Source of the DNA: Dehalococcoidia bacterium
GTDB lineage: Bacteria; Chloroflexota; Dehalococcoidia; DSTF01; JACRBR01
Direction: 5' to 3'
DNA: 64,000 nt
Assembly (NCBI GenBank): GCA_021731085.1
Contig: JAKFYB010000006.1
Location: 17,083 to 81,082, forward strand
Below, one piece after another: positions 26,266-35,006 of the stretch (its first letter is position 1; every line of letters begins with the position of its first letter). A program made the position numbers and the translations under genes. A model generated the notes under the pieces. That model had not been told where the DNA came from. It ran no database searches and worked only from the letters and a program-made list of their open reading frames with translations.

Positions 26266-27501
26266 TTACAGACGCCAGGTGCGCAGCCCGTCGCATGGCT
26301 CTGACACGTACATCACCGCCGGCAACCGTGTCCGCTCTCGATACGGCGCAATCACATCGCGCGCGAAGTCCTCAACGCGCTCGGCTCGCACAAGGTTCAC
26401 GGTGCAGCCACCAAATCCCGCGCCTGTCAGCCGTGCGCCCAATACGTACTCTTGCGACGACGCCAGTTCGACCAGCAGGTCGAGCTGTATCGAACTGACC
26501 TCGTAGTCATCTCGGAGGCTCGCGTGCGATGCGGCCATCAGCGTCCCGAGACGCTTGAAGTCGTCGTTCTCCAACGCATCCACCGCTTCCGCCACCCGGT
26601 CGATCTCGCCGACGACGTGCCTCGCGCGACGCAACACCACATCGTCAGCATTGATTTCGAGTGTGGCGATCTCATCGGCTCGAACATCGCGCAATGAATG
26701 CAGAGAAGGTCGCCCGAGCAGGTCGCGCAGCCGCGACACTGCCTCCTCGCACTCTCGCCTGCGTTCGTTGTACGCCGACATCACCAGCTCGCGCTGGACA
26801 GCGCTGTTCGCTATCACGATCGCCAGGCCGTTCTCGGCGAGACGCAGCGGCACGTGCTTGTACGCCAACGTCCTGCAGTCGATCAGTAGCGCATGTCCAG
26901 CCTTCGACAGCGCCGAAGCAAACTGATCCATGATTCCGCACTGCACGCCCACATACTCGTTCTCCGCCCGCTGGCACAACAGCGCGAGATCTCTGTCCTT
27001 GATGCCCAGTTCGAATGCGTCGCGAAACGCAACGGCCGTAGCGACTTCGATGGCGGCCGACGACGAGAGGCCCGCCCCTTGGGGCACGTCGCCGCTAAAC
27101 GCGGTGTACATGCCATCGGACTCAACATCGGGACCACGCGCGCCCGCCCACATCACGCCCATGGGATAGTCAAACCACTTGCCTCTCGTGTGGGCGCTCG
27201 ACCCTTCGGCAAACTCCTCGATGTCGATGAGCGACGGAGGATCTGCATGATTGACTGACCACCAGTTGACGATATGATCCCCAGACTTTGCCCACGCAAA
27301 CATCACGGATCGGTTGATCGCAAATGGCAGCACCAGACCGTCGTTGTAGTCGACGTGCTCGCCGATCAGGTTCACGCGCCCCGGTGCCGCCGCAATGCCC
27401 GATGGATTCAGACGAAACTTCTCGCGAAACGCCACCACAAGCGCCGCCACGCGTTCGTCATGGGGCACTGGCACATCGACCAGCGGCAGTTCATCGTCCA
27501 T
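26266..27501 (-). CDS. galK: Galactokinase
   Basis: This 411-residue GHMP kinase shows the galactokinase signature GRVNLIGEHVDYNDG near residue 42, the ATP-binding GDVPQGAGLSSSAAIEVA motif, and the C-terminal GARLTGAGFGGCTVNLV. It phosphorylates galactose to galactose-1-phosphate for the Leloir pathway. It follows galT on the same strand with a 3-bp gap, so the order of the operon is galT-galK. No galE or galactose transporter is in the window. Confidence 0.95.
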   Translation of the reverse strand: MDDELPLVDVPVPHDERVAALVVAFREKFRLNPSGIAAAPGRVNLIGEHVDYNDGLVLPFAINRSVMFAWAKSGDHIVNWWSVNHADPPSLIDIEEFAEGSSAHTRGKWFDYPMGVMWAGARGPDVESDGMYTAFSGDVPQGAGLSSSAAIEVATAVAFRDAFELGIKDRDLALLCQRAENEYVGVQCGIMDQFASALSKAGHALLIDCRTLAYKHVPLRLAENGLAIVIANSAVQRELVMSAYNERRRECEEAVSRLRDLLGRPSLHSLRDVRADEIATLEINADDVVLRRARHVVGEIDRVAEAVDALENDDFKRLGTLMAASHASLRDDYEVSSIQLDLLVELASSQEYVLGARLTGAGFGGCTVNLVRAERVEDFARDVIAPYRERTRLPAVMYVSEPCDGLRTWRL

Positions 27502-27504
27502 CCT

Positions 27505-28605
27505 CTATCGTCCATCCTCGGCTCGCACCAACGAAGCTCTGAGTTCAGCGGCACAAGCCTCCGGCGCCGTGTCGTTGATGAACGTCCCAGCGCCCGTCTC
27601 GACTCCCGCGAGGTACTTCAGCTTGTCTTTCGTGCGGTACGGTGGCATGAACTCGATGTGCAGGTGGTCGCCCGCACGCTGTACGCCGTCCGTCGCCCGC
27701 TGATGCATCGACATCGTGTACGGCATCGGGAAGCCCCACAGCGCGTCGTAAGCTGACTGCACTCGCCGCAACAGCCGCGCAAGCCCGTCGCGCTCCACCG
27801 GCAGCAGTTCTAACAGCGACTCACGATGCGCCGTCGCCGCGACGTACACCTCATACGGCAATCTCGCCGCGAACGGCACGTACGCCACGAACCCTTGCTC
27901 GCTGGCGATGACGCGAGATCCACCAGCGATCTCTTCCGCGACGATGTCGCATTGCAGACAGCGCGCCGTCTTCTGGAAATGGACAAATGCGGCTGCCTGC
28001 TCCTGTTGCACCTGCGGCGGCACGAACGGAAACGCGTAGATCTGTCCGTGCGGATGGGTCAGCGTGACGCCGATTTCCTTCCCGCGATTCTCGAACACGA
28101 ACACATACGACACACCTTCGGTCATCGCGAGTTCACCGTAGCGGTCGCACCAGACGTCGACCAGATGCCGCACCTGAGACTCTGGCAACGACGATAGCGT
28201 CGCCTCGTGCAGTGGCGAATAGAGTACGACTTCGCACCGCCCGCTCGCGCGCATCCGGCCATACAACGCCGACTCGTCATCGACCGTCGGTGCGTCCGGC
28301 CGAAACGACGGAAACCTGTTCTCGAAGACGGCCAGTTCGTACCTCGCCGCGGGTACCTCCGTCGCAAACGCATCCTCCGAGAGCGTCGGACACAACGGGC
28401 AGTGCTCCGCGGGCGGCAGGAACGTCCGTCCCTGACGCCCCGTCGACACAATCACCTGCTCGGCGAGCACCGGATTCCAGCGCAGCTCGACCTGGTCGAT
28501 GCCACGCTCCTGTTCCGCTGTCTCGACGATCGCCGGCAGCGACTCGTCGAAGGCGTAGAACAGCACATAGCGCCCGTCGGCTCGGTCGAAACGCAGCTTC
28601 TGCAT
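27505..28605 (-). CDS. galT: Galactose-1-phosphate uridylyltransferase
   Basis: The 366-residue protein has the HIT-superfamily active site THPHGQIY with the uridylylated histidine near residue 180, FENRFPSFRP, and the zinc-binding CPLCP motif near residue 70. It moves UMP from UDP-glucose to galactose-1-phosphate, the step after GalK. The start at 28605 is ATG. It is the first gene of the galT-galK operon. Confidence 0.95.
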   Translation of the reverse strand: MQKLRFDRADGRYVLFYAFDESLPAIVETAEQERGIDQVELRWNPVLAEQVIVSTGRQGRTFLPPAEHCPLCPTLSEDAFATEVPAARYELAVFENRFPSFRPDAPTVDDESALYGRMRASGRCEVVLYSPLHEATLSSLPESQVRHLVDVWCDRYGELAMTEGVSYVFVFENRGKEIGVTLTHPHGQIYAFPFVPPQVQQEQAAAFVHFQKTARCLQCDIVAEEIAGGSRVIASEQGFVAYVPFAARLPYEVYVAATAHRESLLELLPVERDGLARLLRRVQSAYDALWGFPMPYTMSMHQRATDGVQRAGDHLHIEFMPPYRTKDKLKYLAGVETGAGTFINDTAPEACAAELRASLVRAEDGR

Positions 28606-28769
28606 GGCGTGATTGTAATCGTAGTCGCGTGCAAGCGATGGACCCTACCCGGTTGCGACACACCGTTGGCCTGCGCCCATTCAAATTGCGGCTTAGGTTA
28701 GGTAACTCTCCTGTGGGAATTGAGATGCGAACGACACCATAACGTTCTTGAAAATGGGTTCGGGTCGTA

Positions 28770-28980
28770 GTGTCGTAGAGAAGTCCCGAGTGGCTGAGCG
28801 CAGCCCGGCAGACGAAACCGAAGTCCAGACGAACGGCGAGCGAAAGCTCCCGAACATCAGGTTTTCGGTAGAGGGTGAAGCCGGGAAGAGCAGCGAAGTT
28901 ACTCGGGGCGCTTCGCGCCCATCACCAACTGCGAACCAACCGATACAGCAAGAAGGCGGCCCAATGGCCGCCTTCTTTGT
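28770..28980 (+). ncRNA. Candidate structured non-coding RNA with nested helices and a 3' hairpin
   Basis: Between the divergent galT and the acyl-CoA dehydrogenase gene, nested complementary segments form a rod: CCCGAGT 28785-28791 with ACTCGGG 28901-28907; CCCGGC 28804-28809 with GCCGGG 28880-28885; ACCGAA 28817-28822 with TTCGGT 28864-28869; and an apical GAGC-GAAA-GCTC GNRA hairpin at 28838-28849. A GGGCGC/GCGCCC hairpin and a strong 10-bp stem (28952-28975) followed by TTTGT complete the 3' end. No convincing protein frame is present. Shape recalls 6S-type rods, but no known family motif is found. The last hairpin may instead terminate the minus-strand dehydrogenase gene. Confidence 0.5.
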
Positions 28981-29003
28981 CACCTGTATCCAGTAACTGT
29001 CCC

Positions 29004-30257
29004 CTAGTTACCGAAGTCCCACGATTCTCCGCGGTGGTACTTCGTCAGGATGTTCTTCGCTATCAGGATCTTGTGCACCTCGTCCGGACCGTCGGCGATA
29101 CGCAGCGTCCGCGCACCCTGGTACATCCCGGCGAGCGGCAGGTCCTCCGAGACGCCGGCAGCGCCCCAGACCTGAATTGCGCGGTCGACGACGCGCTCGT
29201 ACGCTGCCGGCACGAAGATCTTGATCGCGGAAATGTCTGTCCGCGGGTCCATCCCACTTTCGATGACTTCTGACGCATGGATGGTCATCAGCCTTGCCGC
29301 CTGGATGTCGATGTACGACTCGGCGATGAAGCCCTGCATGAACTGCTTGGTCTCGAGCTTGCCGCCGTGTACATCACGAGACATGATGCGCTCTACCATG
29401 AGGTCAAACGCTCGCCACATCTGGCCGATCGAGTTCATGCAGTGGAAGACACGTCCCGCGCCCAAACGGTCCTGTGCCGCCTGGTGCCCCGAACCCGTGG
29501 AACCGAGTTGGTTCGTAACGGGTACGCGCACGTTGTCGTAAATGATCTCGCAGTGGTCGCTGTCATGCGCGCCCCAGATGCCGACGCCGCGCACTATGTT
29601 CACCCCCGGTGTGTCCTTGGGGACGATAATCTGTGTCATCTTGCCGTTGCGCTCCGCTGGGCCGTCCGGGTCATCCGTGCGGCACATGACGATGAAGAAG
29701 TCCGCACGCTTGCCGTTCGACGTGAACCACTTGTGGCCGTTGATCACCCACTCGTCGCCATCACGCTTTGCCGTAGTCTTGATCGAACGCGGATCCGAAC
29801 CCGCATTATCCGGCTCTGTCATCGAGAAGCCGGACTCCATCTTCCCCTCGATAAGAGGCATCAGCCACTTCTTCTTCTGTTCCTCCGTGCCGTACTTCAC
29901 CAGGATCGTCTGGTTCCCCGAATTCGGCGCGACGACACCGAACAGCGAGGCGGCCCCCGACGCGTAGGCGAGCACCTCGTTCATGTAGGCGTGCTCGAGG
30001 AAGTTCAAGCCGGAACCGCCGTACTCGACAGGCAGGTGCGGTGCCCAAAGACTTGCCGCCTGCACTTTGTGCTTGATGTCCTCCCGGAGCTCCCGGCCAT
30101 GCGCGATCTCGGCCTCAGACGCGCGGCCGCCGCGCATCGCCCAGATGGCGCGCTCGTTCGGCAGGATGTCTTCGTTGACGATCGTCGCCGTCTTATGCCG
30201 GATCTCGTTGATGCGGTCGGAAATCGTCGGGATTGGCTGTACGTTCATTCGTGGCAT
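29004..30257 (-). CDS. Acyl-CoA dehydrogenase (ACAD10/11-like)
   Basis: A 417-residue flavoenzyme: substrate/FAD segment FSMTEPDNAGSDPRSIKT, WVINGHKWFTSNGKRADF, and the C-terminal DGPDEVHKILIAKN helix whose Glu is in the catalytic-base region. It introduces a double bond into an acyl-CoA and passes electrons to ETF. ATG at 30257 is preceded by AAGGAG at good spacing; an upstream in-frame start adds 42 residues unlike the family. Nearby MaoC, SDR and 3-hydroxyacyl-CoA dehydrogenase genes suggest a fatty-acid or hydroxyacyl-CoA pathway, but these are separate transcripts. Confidence 0.93.
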   Translation of the reverse strand: MPRMNVQPIPTISDRINEIRHKTATIVNEDILPNERAIWAMRGGRASEAEIAHGRELREDIKHKVQAASLWAPHLPVEYGGSGLNFLEHAYMNEVLAYASGAASLFGVVAPNSGNQTILVKYGTEEQKKKWLMPLIEGKMESGFSMTEPDNAGSDPRSIKTTAKRDGDEWVINGHKWFTSNGKRADFFIVMCRTDDPDGPAERNGKMTQIIVPKDTPGVNIVRGVGIWGAHDSDHCEIIYDNVRVPVTNQLGSTGSGHQAAQDRLGAGRVFHCMNSIGQMWRAFDLMVERIMSRDVHGGKLETKQFMQGFIAESYIDIQAARLMTIHASEVIESGMDPRTDISAIKIFVPAAYERVVDRAIQVWGAAGVSEDLPLAGMYQGARTLRIADGPDEVHKILIAKNILTKYHRGESWDFGN

Positions 30258-30392
30258 TCGAAACAACTCCTTCGGCGCCGAACTCAGGCGCCGCATCGAT
30301 TCTAGGCCCAATTGGACTCTGAACAAACCTTCAGAATGAGCGAACTGGCGTCCAGATTGGCGAATGAGCCTTGATACCGTCATCCTTCGCTC

Positions 30393-31481
30393 ATGAAGGA
30401 CGTTCTCCGTCGCATCCGCGAGAAGTGGCTCACATTGCTCGGCGGCGGGATCGGGGCGATTGTCATCTTCGTCGTGTTCTTCATCGTCCTGCCTAGTATC
30501 GCCGACCCGCGCGATGTTTGGGACGCCGTCAAGACGCTCTCCTGGCCCTGGCTGATCGCCCTCGGGCTAGTCGCTGCCCTAAATGTGCTGACGTACGCCC
30601 CGCCGTACATGGCTGCGCTTCCCGGCCTCAAGTTCCGTCCGGCACTCGCAGTGACGACGACGTCCACAGCGTCCACGTACGTCGCACCGGGTGGTTTCGC
30701 CGTCGGTATGGGACTGTCGTTCGCCATGCTGCGTGCCTGGGGATTCGCCGGCAGTCCCGTGACTATCGCGGTCACGATCACGACGATCTGGAATCAATTC
30801 ATCATCTTCGGCACGCCGGTGATTGCGTTGACGCTGCTGTCCTGGGAAGGCGGGACGAATCCGCTCTTACGGACTTCGGCGTTCGTCGGGATGGGTATAT
30901 TCGTGGCGATACTCGTTGGCTTCGTGCTCGCGATGAGCAGCGCGGGCCAGGCTCGCCGCGTTGGAAATTTCGCGGCCAGCCTCGTTTCGCGGCTCCTGCG
31001 CATCATCCGTCGCGATTCAGTGAAGTGGGGCGGGCAGACATTCGTCGACTTTAGAGCAGACACGGTCGGGCTGCTTGCGGCCCGTTGGCACGTCATCACC
31101 TTATCGGCGGTAGTCGGCCATGGCACTGTGTATCTGGTGCTCATCGTGACATTGCGCGCGCTCGGCATTTCGAATGATGAGGTGACCATCATCGAGTCCT
31201 TTGCCGCGTGGGCGCTCGTCCGTGTGCTCGGTTCAATTCCAATCACGCCGGGTGGGTTTGGAGTCGTGGAATTGGGCCTGACGGGTGCGCTCGTGGCGTT
31301 CGGTGGCCCCCAAGCCGAAGTTGTGGCGGCTGTGCTGGTCTATCGCTTTCTTACGGTCGTTCCTTCGCTTGTTCTTGGCGTTCTATTCGGCGCGACCTGG
31401 CGCCGCCACCACCCCGGTGTCGATGTCGAACAAGTGAGCACAGAAGCCGCCGGCGCGGGGTCCTCGACTGTTCGGGACTGA
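30393..31481 (+). CDS. UPF0104/lysylphosphatidylglycerol synthase-like membrane protein
   Basis: A 362-residue integral membrane protein with about eight to ten hydrophobic segments, including the family's signature near residue 285 (SIPITPGGFGVVELGLTGALVAFG). The family includes flippase/synthase relatives such as MprF N-terminal domains and AglD; most members are poorly defined and may move lipid-linked intermediates. ATG at 30393 lies 136 bp from the divergent acyl-CoA dehydrogenase start. Function is a family-level guess. Confidence 0.85.
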   Translation: MKDVLRRIREKWLTLLGGGIGAIVIFVVFFIVLPSIADPRDVWDAVKTLSWPWLIALGLVAALNVLTYAPPYMAALPGLKFRPALAVTTTSTASTYVAPGGFAVGMGLSFAMLRAWGFAGSPVTIAVTITTIWNQFIIFGTPVIALTLLSWEGGTNPLLRTSAFVGMGIFVAILVGFVLAMSSAGQARRVGNFAASLVSRLLRIIRRDSVKWGGQTFVDFRADTVGLLAARWHVITLSAVVGHGTVYLVLIVTLRALGISNDEVTIIESFAAWALVRVLGSIPITPGGFGVVELGLTGALVAFGGPQAEVVAAVLVYRFLTVVPSLVLGVLFGATWRRHHPGVDVEQVSTEAAGAGSSTVRD

Positions 31482-31521
31482 AGTCGTATGTCGAAGCGCA
31501 CTGGTCGCACGGGATCGTCCG

Positions 31522-32226
31522 CTACAACACGACGAACGCTATCAGCGAAAAGTGGATCGCAGAGGCGGCCACAACCAACGTGTGAAACACCTCGTGGTAG
31601 CCAAACCATCTCGGATTTGGATCCGGCCAGCGGCGCGCGTACACGAGTGCGCCCACTGTGTACAACATGCCGCCTCCTGCGAGCATCGCCACGCCCCACG
31701 CGGGGAGATTGTTGACGACGGGCCAGGCCGCCACGAAGCCAACCCAACCAAGGCCGAGGTATAGCGCGACGCTCAACCACCGCGGTGCGTCCGGACGGAA
31801 CACCTTGAGGAGTACACCCAGGCCAGCGACCGTCCACACAAATGCAAGCATCGGGATGCCCCACGCATCGCCGACGACGGAGAGGCAGAACGGCGTGTAT
31901 GTGCCCGCGATCAAGATGAAAATCATCGAGTGATCGAGGCGCATGACGACACGGCGAGCACGCGCCGGCCATGGCGCCAGGTGGTACGACGCGCTCGTTG
32001 TGTACAAAAGCATCAGGCTGGTCGCGAAGATTGAGGCGCCAACATAGCCTCGTGGTGAATCGGCGAGCAGCAGCAGGACAACCGTGAGGGCGGGTGCAAG
32101 TACGGCGACGCCGCCGTGCAACGTTCCACGCAGGTATGGACGCATCGCTGCGGGCGGCGCCGAAGAAGGCAAGCCAGGGCTCGTAGCTGCGATGGAATTG
32201 CTGTGTGGATTCATCTCATCCGCCAA
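31522..32226 (-). CDS. Hemolysin III / PAQR-family membrane protein
   Basis: A 234-residue protein with seven predicted membrane segments and the PAQR metal-site residues: SASYHLAPW (first His), LDHSMIFILIAGTYTPFCL (Asp) and YHEVFHTLVV (last His pair). Members are thought to be membrane hydrolases of ceramide-like lipids or pore-related proteins. Starts at 32226 or 32211 are both possible. It converges with the UPF0104 gene. Confidence 0.9.
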   Translation of the reverse strand: MADEMNPHSNSIAATSPGLPSSAPPAAMRPYLRGTLHGGVAVLAPALTVVLLLLADSPRGYVGASIFATSLMLLYTTSASYHLAPWPARARRVVMRLDHSMIFILIAGTYTPFCLSVVGDAWGIPMLAFVWTVAGLGVLLKVFRPDAPRWLSVALYLGLGWVGFVAAWPVVNNLPAWGVAMLAGGGMLYTVGALVYARRWPDPNPRWFGYHEVFHTLVVAASAIHFSLIAFVVL

Positions 32227-32247
32227 TGGCCGGCGTTCGTGGCCCTG

Positions 32248-32619
32248 TTAGGTCGCGTCTTCACCACGATCATCGTCAGCAGCAGCGGCATCACGAGAGG
32301 GTGAGCGCGTGCTCGGGCCCAGAATCGACGAGAGCAGCGTGTCCGGCCGAAGGGACATCAGCGCCTCCACCCAGTCGTTGTAGCGCCTGAAGGAGTCGTT
32401 CCCCATGCGCATCATTTCGACCTGATACTTCATCGACTCGGACCGCAGAGTGAGGAACTCACCCAGCGCGACCATCGCCTTGCCCTCGGCCTCCCACACC
32501 TTCTGGTAGCGCTCGACGAACTGGATGACATCGTCAGACGTGTCGACGAGATCCTTCAAGCGCATGAACCGCAATGGCGGGCGCGCGTCGCGCCCGGTTC
32601 GATCGTTGGATTCAGCCAT
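32248..32619 (-). CDS. Hypothetical helical protein (phasin-like character)
   Basis: This 123-residue protein is mostly amphipathic helix (DTSDDVIQFVERYQKVWEAEGKAMVALGEFLTLRSESMKYQVEMMRMGNDSFRRYNDWVEALMSL) with a disordered, charged C-terminus. The shape recalls phasins, but there is no PHA synthase in the window and no sequence signature, so I leave it unassigned. It is 21 bp upstream of the PAQR gene on the same strand. Confidence 0.6.
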   Translation of the reverse strand: MAESNDRTGRDARPPLRFMRLKDLVDTSDDVIQFVERYQKVWEAEGKAMVALGEFLTLRSESMKYQVEMMRMGNDSFRRYNDWVEALMSLRPDTLLSSILGPSTRSPSRDAAAADDDRGEDAT

Positions 32620-32682
32620 GATTCAGACTACCTGAAATCCCGAAACCCTCTCCAGCGCGAACCCTGAGAGAACGTCAGCCGC

Positions 32683-33600
32683 CTAGCTCGACGCCGAAGG
32701 CGCTTCGGGACGAAGCGTGGCGATGAACGGCAGGTTGCGAAACCGCTGCCGGTAGTCGAGTCCATAGCCGACGACGAACTCATCTGGAATCTCGAAGCCG
32801 AGGTAGTCGATACGCGTGTCGACCAGCCGGCGCGCCCGCTTGTCGAGGAGTGCGCAGACTCGCAGACTCGCCGGGAAGCGTGCCTGGAGCTGCGTCACGA
32901 GCGCCTGAAGCGTCATACCTGTGTCGATGATGTCTTCGACAATTATCACATCACGTCCGGCGATGTTCTCCGTCAGGTCTTGCACGATACGCACGGCTCC
33001 GCTTCGGTCGCCGTCGTACGACGAGATCGTCATGAAGTCGATGCTCACGGGCAGCGCGGTGTGTCGCATCAGATCTGCCATGAAGCACGTGACGCCCTTG
33101 AGCACGCCGACCAGGAGCGGCTCCTTCCCTGCGTAGTCTCGGGAAATCTCCGCACCCAGTTCGTTCAGGCGACGCTCGATCTGGGAGGCGCTGATGAGCA
33201 CCTCGCCAGGTGCAAGGCGCTCCTGCTCATCCACCATGCTGATGCCGTACTTCGCGAGCAAGGAGAGGTAGTCGCGCTTGTAGAGAAGCTTTATGTTGAT
33301 CTCGGGATGCAGCTCGCGCAGGGTGCGGATTTTCCGGTGCTTGTCGGTTACCAACCCTTGCTTCAGCGTTGTCAGCTCGATGTAGAGGTCGAGATCTGGC
33401 AGGTAAAAGTCTGGCGAGAATGCTTCGACAACACGACCGTCGTCCGATTGCTTGAGCGGGAACGTACGCGGCTCGTACTCCCATCGAACCCGGTAGAAGT
33501 CCAGGATGCCCGCAAACTCCTCTTCGCTCTCGTGGGCGAAACGCGCATCCTCGATCGTCGTCGGGGGAGGCGTCTTGGCTTCGAGATGACGGATGTTCAT
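32683..33600 (-). CDS. hpt: Hypoxanthine phosphoribosyltransferase fused to an N-terminal nuclease-like domain
   Basis: Residues from about 130 to 305 are a standard HPRT: PLLVGVLKGVTCFMADLMRH, the PRPP-binding loop VIIVEDIIDTGMTLQAL, and the C-terminal FEIPDEFVVGYGLDYRQRFRNLPF. It salvages hypoxanthine and guanine with PRPP. The first ~125 residues are an extra domain with an endonuclease-like pattern (WEYEPRTFPL, then FSPDFYLPDLDLYIELTTLKQ), reminiscent of PD-(D/E)xK folds but with no lysine at the canonical ExK position. From memory this fusion occurs in other Chloroflexota and actinobacteria. A single frame covers both domains. Confidence 0.87.
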   Translation of the reverse strand: MNIRHLEAKTPPPTTIEDARFAHESEEEFAGILDFYRVRWEYEPRTFPLKQSDDGRVVEAFSPDFYLPDLDLYIELTTLKQGLVTDKHRKIRTLRELHPEINIKLLYKRDYLSLLAKYGISMVDEQERLAPGEVLISASQIERRLNELGAEISRDYAGKEPLLVGVLKGVTCFMADLMRHTALPVSIDFMTISSYDGDRSGAVRIVQDLTENIAGRDVIIVEDIIDTGMTLQALVTQLQARFPASLRVCALLDKRARRLVDTRIDYLGFEIPDEFVVGYGLDYRQRFRNLPFIATLRPEAPSASS

Positions 33601-33610
33601 GCGGCCTCGT

Positions 33611-34267
33611 TCAGGTGATGCCTTGTACCACGTGCTGCATGGCGACCTCGACGTGTCGCATCAGGGCCGGCGGCGGGGTATCCGCCGGGCGTTCCTTTGC
33701 GGGCGTCATCATGTAGTCAGCGAAGGCGCCGATGACCGTTACGGCGATTTGCGTCGCGAGCTCGTCGACGGCCTCTGTTCGCAGAAGGCCGCGTTCGGCG
33801 TAGTGGCGCAAGATGCGGGCCAATGCCCGTTCCCAACGCTCGACGAGCGCTCGGTACTCCTCGGCGGCAACCTCGTCTTCGGCCATCGCCTCGAGCATGA
33901 GGACCTTCATGAGGTCCTTGTTCTGATAGATGAACTCCAGGGCACCGGTGGCGAGGCCAACGACGGCCTCTCTCGGGGCAATATTGCGCTCGGAAACCTC
34001 AGCCTTTTCGAGGTTCTCGAGGGCTGATGTAAAGCCTCGCTCGTCGAGTAGCGCCTCGAAGAGATCGCGCTTGGAGTCGAAGTGGTAGTAGATCGCCGCG
34101 TCTGTGATTCCGGCGGCCTGGGCAATGTCACGGACGCTCGTCCTTGCGAAGCCTTTGTCCGAGAAGAGCCTGAGGGAGGCGTCGAGGATCTGCTTGCGGG
34201 TGAGCGGCCCCCGTCGGAGCTTGCGCTTCCCATTCGTATCGGCAACCGTCGCAGCCCGTGCTGGCAA
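33611..34267 (-). CDS. TetR-family transcriptional regulator
   Basis: A 218-residue regulator: N-terminal helix-turn-helix (KQILDASLRLFSDKGFARTSVRDIAQAAGITDAAIYYHFDSKRDLFEALL) and a helical ligand-binding domain. TTG at 34267 is used as start, 8 bp after GGGAGG. It is divergent from the MaoC hydratase gene and next to acyl-CoA genes, so it may control fatty-acid metabolism, a common TetR role (FadR/AcrR-type). It ends 10 bp upstream of the HPRT start on the same strand. Confidence 0.88.
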   Translation of the reverse strand: MPARAATVADTNGKRKLRRGPLTRKQILDASLRLFSDKGFARTSVRDIAQAAGITDAAIYYHFDSKRDLFEALLDERGFTSALENLEKAEVSERNIAPREAVVGLATGALEFIYQNKDLMKVLMLEAMAEDEVAAEEYRALVERWERALARILRHYAERGLLRTEAVDELATQIAVTVIGAFADYMMTPAKERPADTPPPALMRHVEVAMQHVVQGIT

Positions 34268-34290
34268 AAGCGCTTTCCTCCCGATAGCTG

Positions 34291-34319
34291 AGCGTATGCT
34301 AGAACAGAAAGCCTGTCAA
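34291..34319 (-). promoter_or_regulatory. Promoter of the TetR gene
   Basis: On the minus strand TTGACA (34319-34314) and TACGCT (34296-34291) are 17 bp apart, about 24 bp upstream of the TetR start codon. The -35 hexamer is consensus. It lies close to the divergent MaoC start region, so TetR could repress both. Confidence 0.55.
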
Positions 34320-34408
34320 CGCATATCGAAGAGCAAACCTAGCAGTTCCTTGGATCAGACCGTCCGGGATTCCCGTGTCGCAATCGAAGATCGCTCGCGT
34401 GCGCAGCA

Positions 34409-34424
34409 TGTTTCACGTGAAACA
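34409..34424. promoter_or_regulatory. parS centromere site (ParB-binding)
   Basis: TGTTTCACGTGAAACA is an exact match to the 16-bp chromosomal parS consensus and is perfectly palindromic. ParB loads here as a CTPase clamp and works with ParA and SMC in chromosome segregation. Most parS sites lie near oriC. It sits between the divergent TetR and MaoC genes. There is no parAB locus in the window, so this is probably one of several scattered sites. Confidence 0.92.
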
Positions 34425-34502
34425 ACACCATTTGTCGATTCGCCCTTTGCCCAGCGTCCATCGCGAAGTACGCTCCCGAGGTTCAGGATTGGTTCAACTA
34501 GA

Positions 34503-34931
34503 ATGGACAACACGATGGCCACCCTTCCCGCGATCGGGCACAAGGTTTCCTTCACGAAGGTAGTCACGGATGCCGATATCCGTGCATTCGCGCAGGCTTC
34601 CGGTGACGACCAGCCGCTGCACCTGGACGATGGTTTCGGGGCGCGCACCCGCTTCGGCAAGAAGATCGCGCATGGCATGCTGTCCGCCGGCTTCATCTCT
34701 GCGGCACTGGGGACGCGCTTGTATCCGCAGGGTATCGTGATTTACATGGGGCAGTCACTGCAGTTTCGTCGGCCAGTCGGCGTCGGCGACACGATTACGG
34801 CGGAAGTCGAAGTCCTCACGGCAGATGCCGAGAAGAGCGTTCTGACGCTGCGCACGGACTGCACAAACCAGGACGGAGACGTCGTCACGCGCGGTGAGGC
34901 GACCGTGATGCTGGACGACCTGCGTTCATAG
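34503..34931 (+). CDS. MaoC-type (R)-specific enoyl-CoA hydratase
   Basis: A 142-residue hot-dog-fold protein with the hydratase motif DDQPLHLDDGFGARTRFGKKIAHGMLSAGFISAALG, including the catalytic Asp and His. It should hydrate trans-2-enoyl-CoA to (R)-3-hydroxyacyl-CoA, as PhaJ does. The ATG at 34503 (or 34515) is chosen because longer upstream frames overlap TetR. A GC-rich hairpin (GCCCCC/GGGGGC) lies just after the stop at 34938-34962 without a T run. Neighbouring acyl-CoA genes fit a beta-oxidation or PHA-type pathway. Confidence 0.88.
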   Translation: MDNTMATLPAIGHKVSFTKVVTDADIRAFAQASGDDQPLHLDDGFGARTRFGKKIAHGMLSAGFISAALGTRLYPQGIVIYMGQSLQFRRPVGVGDTITAEVEVLTADAEKSVLTLRTDCTNQDGDVVTRGEATVMLDDLRS

Positions 34932-35006
34932 GCAGCATGCGCCCCCGGCTTTTGGGGGGCACTCTCAGCGGATTGTCTGCTAACGGAGCCGCGCAGGCGT
35001 GCTGGA

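Noticed and set aside
28748..28996. 82-residue plus-strand ORF between galT and the acyl-CoA dehydrogenase gene
   Set aside because: No ribosome site, low-complexity composition and it overlaps nested RNA helices that fit a structured RNA better.
29277..30305. Long plus-strand ORF antisense to the acyl-CoA dehydrogenase gene
   Set aside because: Arg/His/Val-rich shadow frame with no recognised motif.
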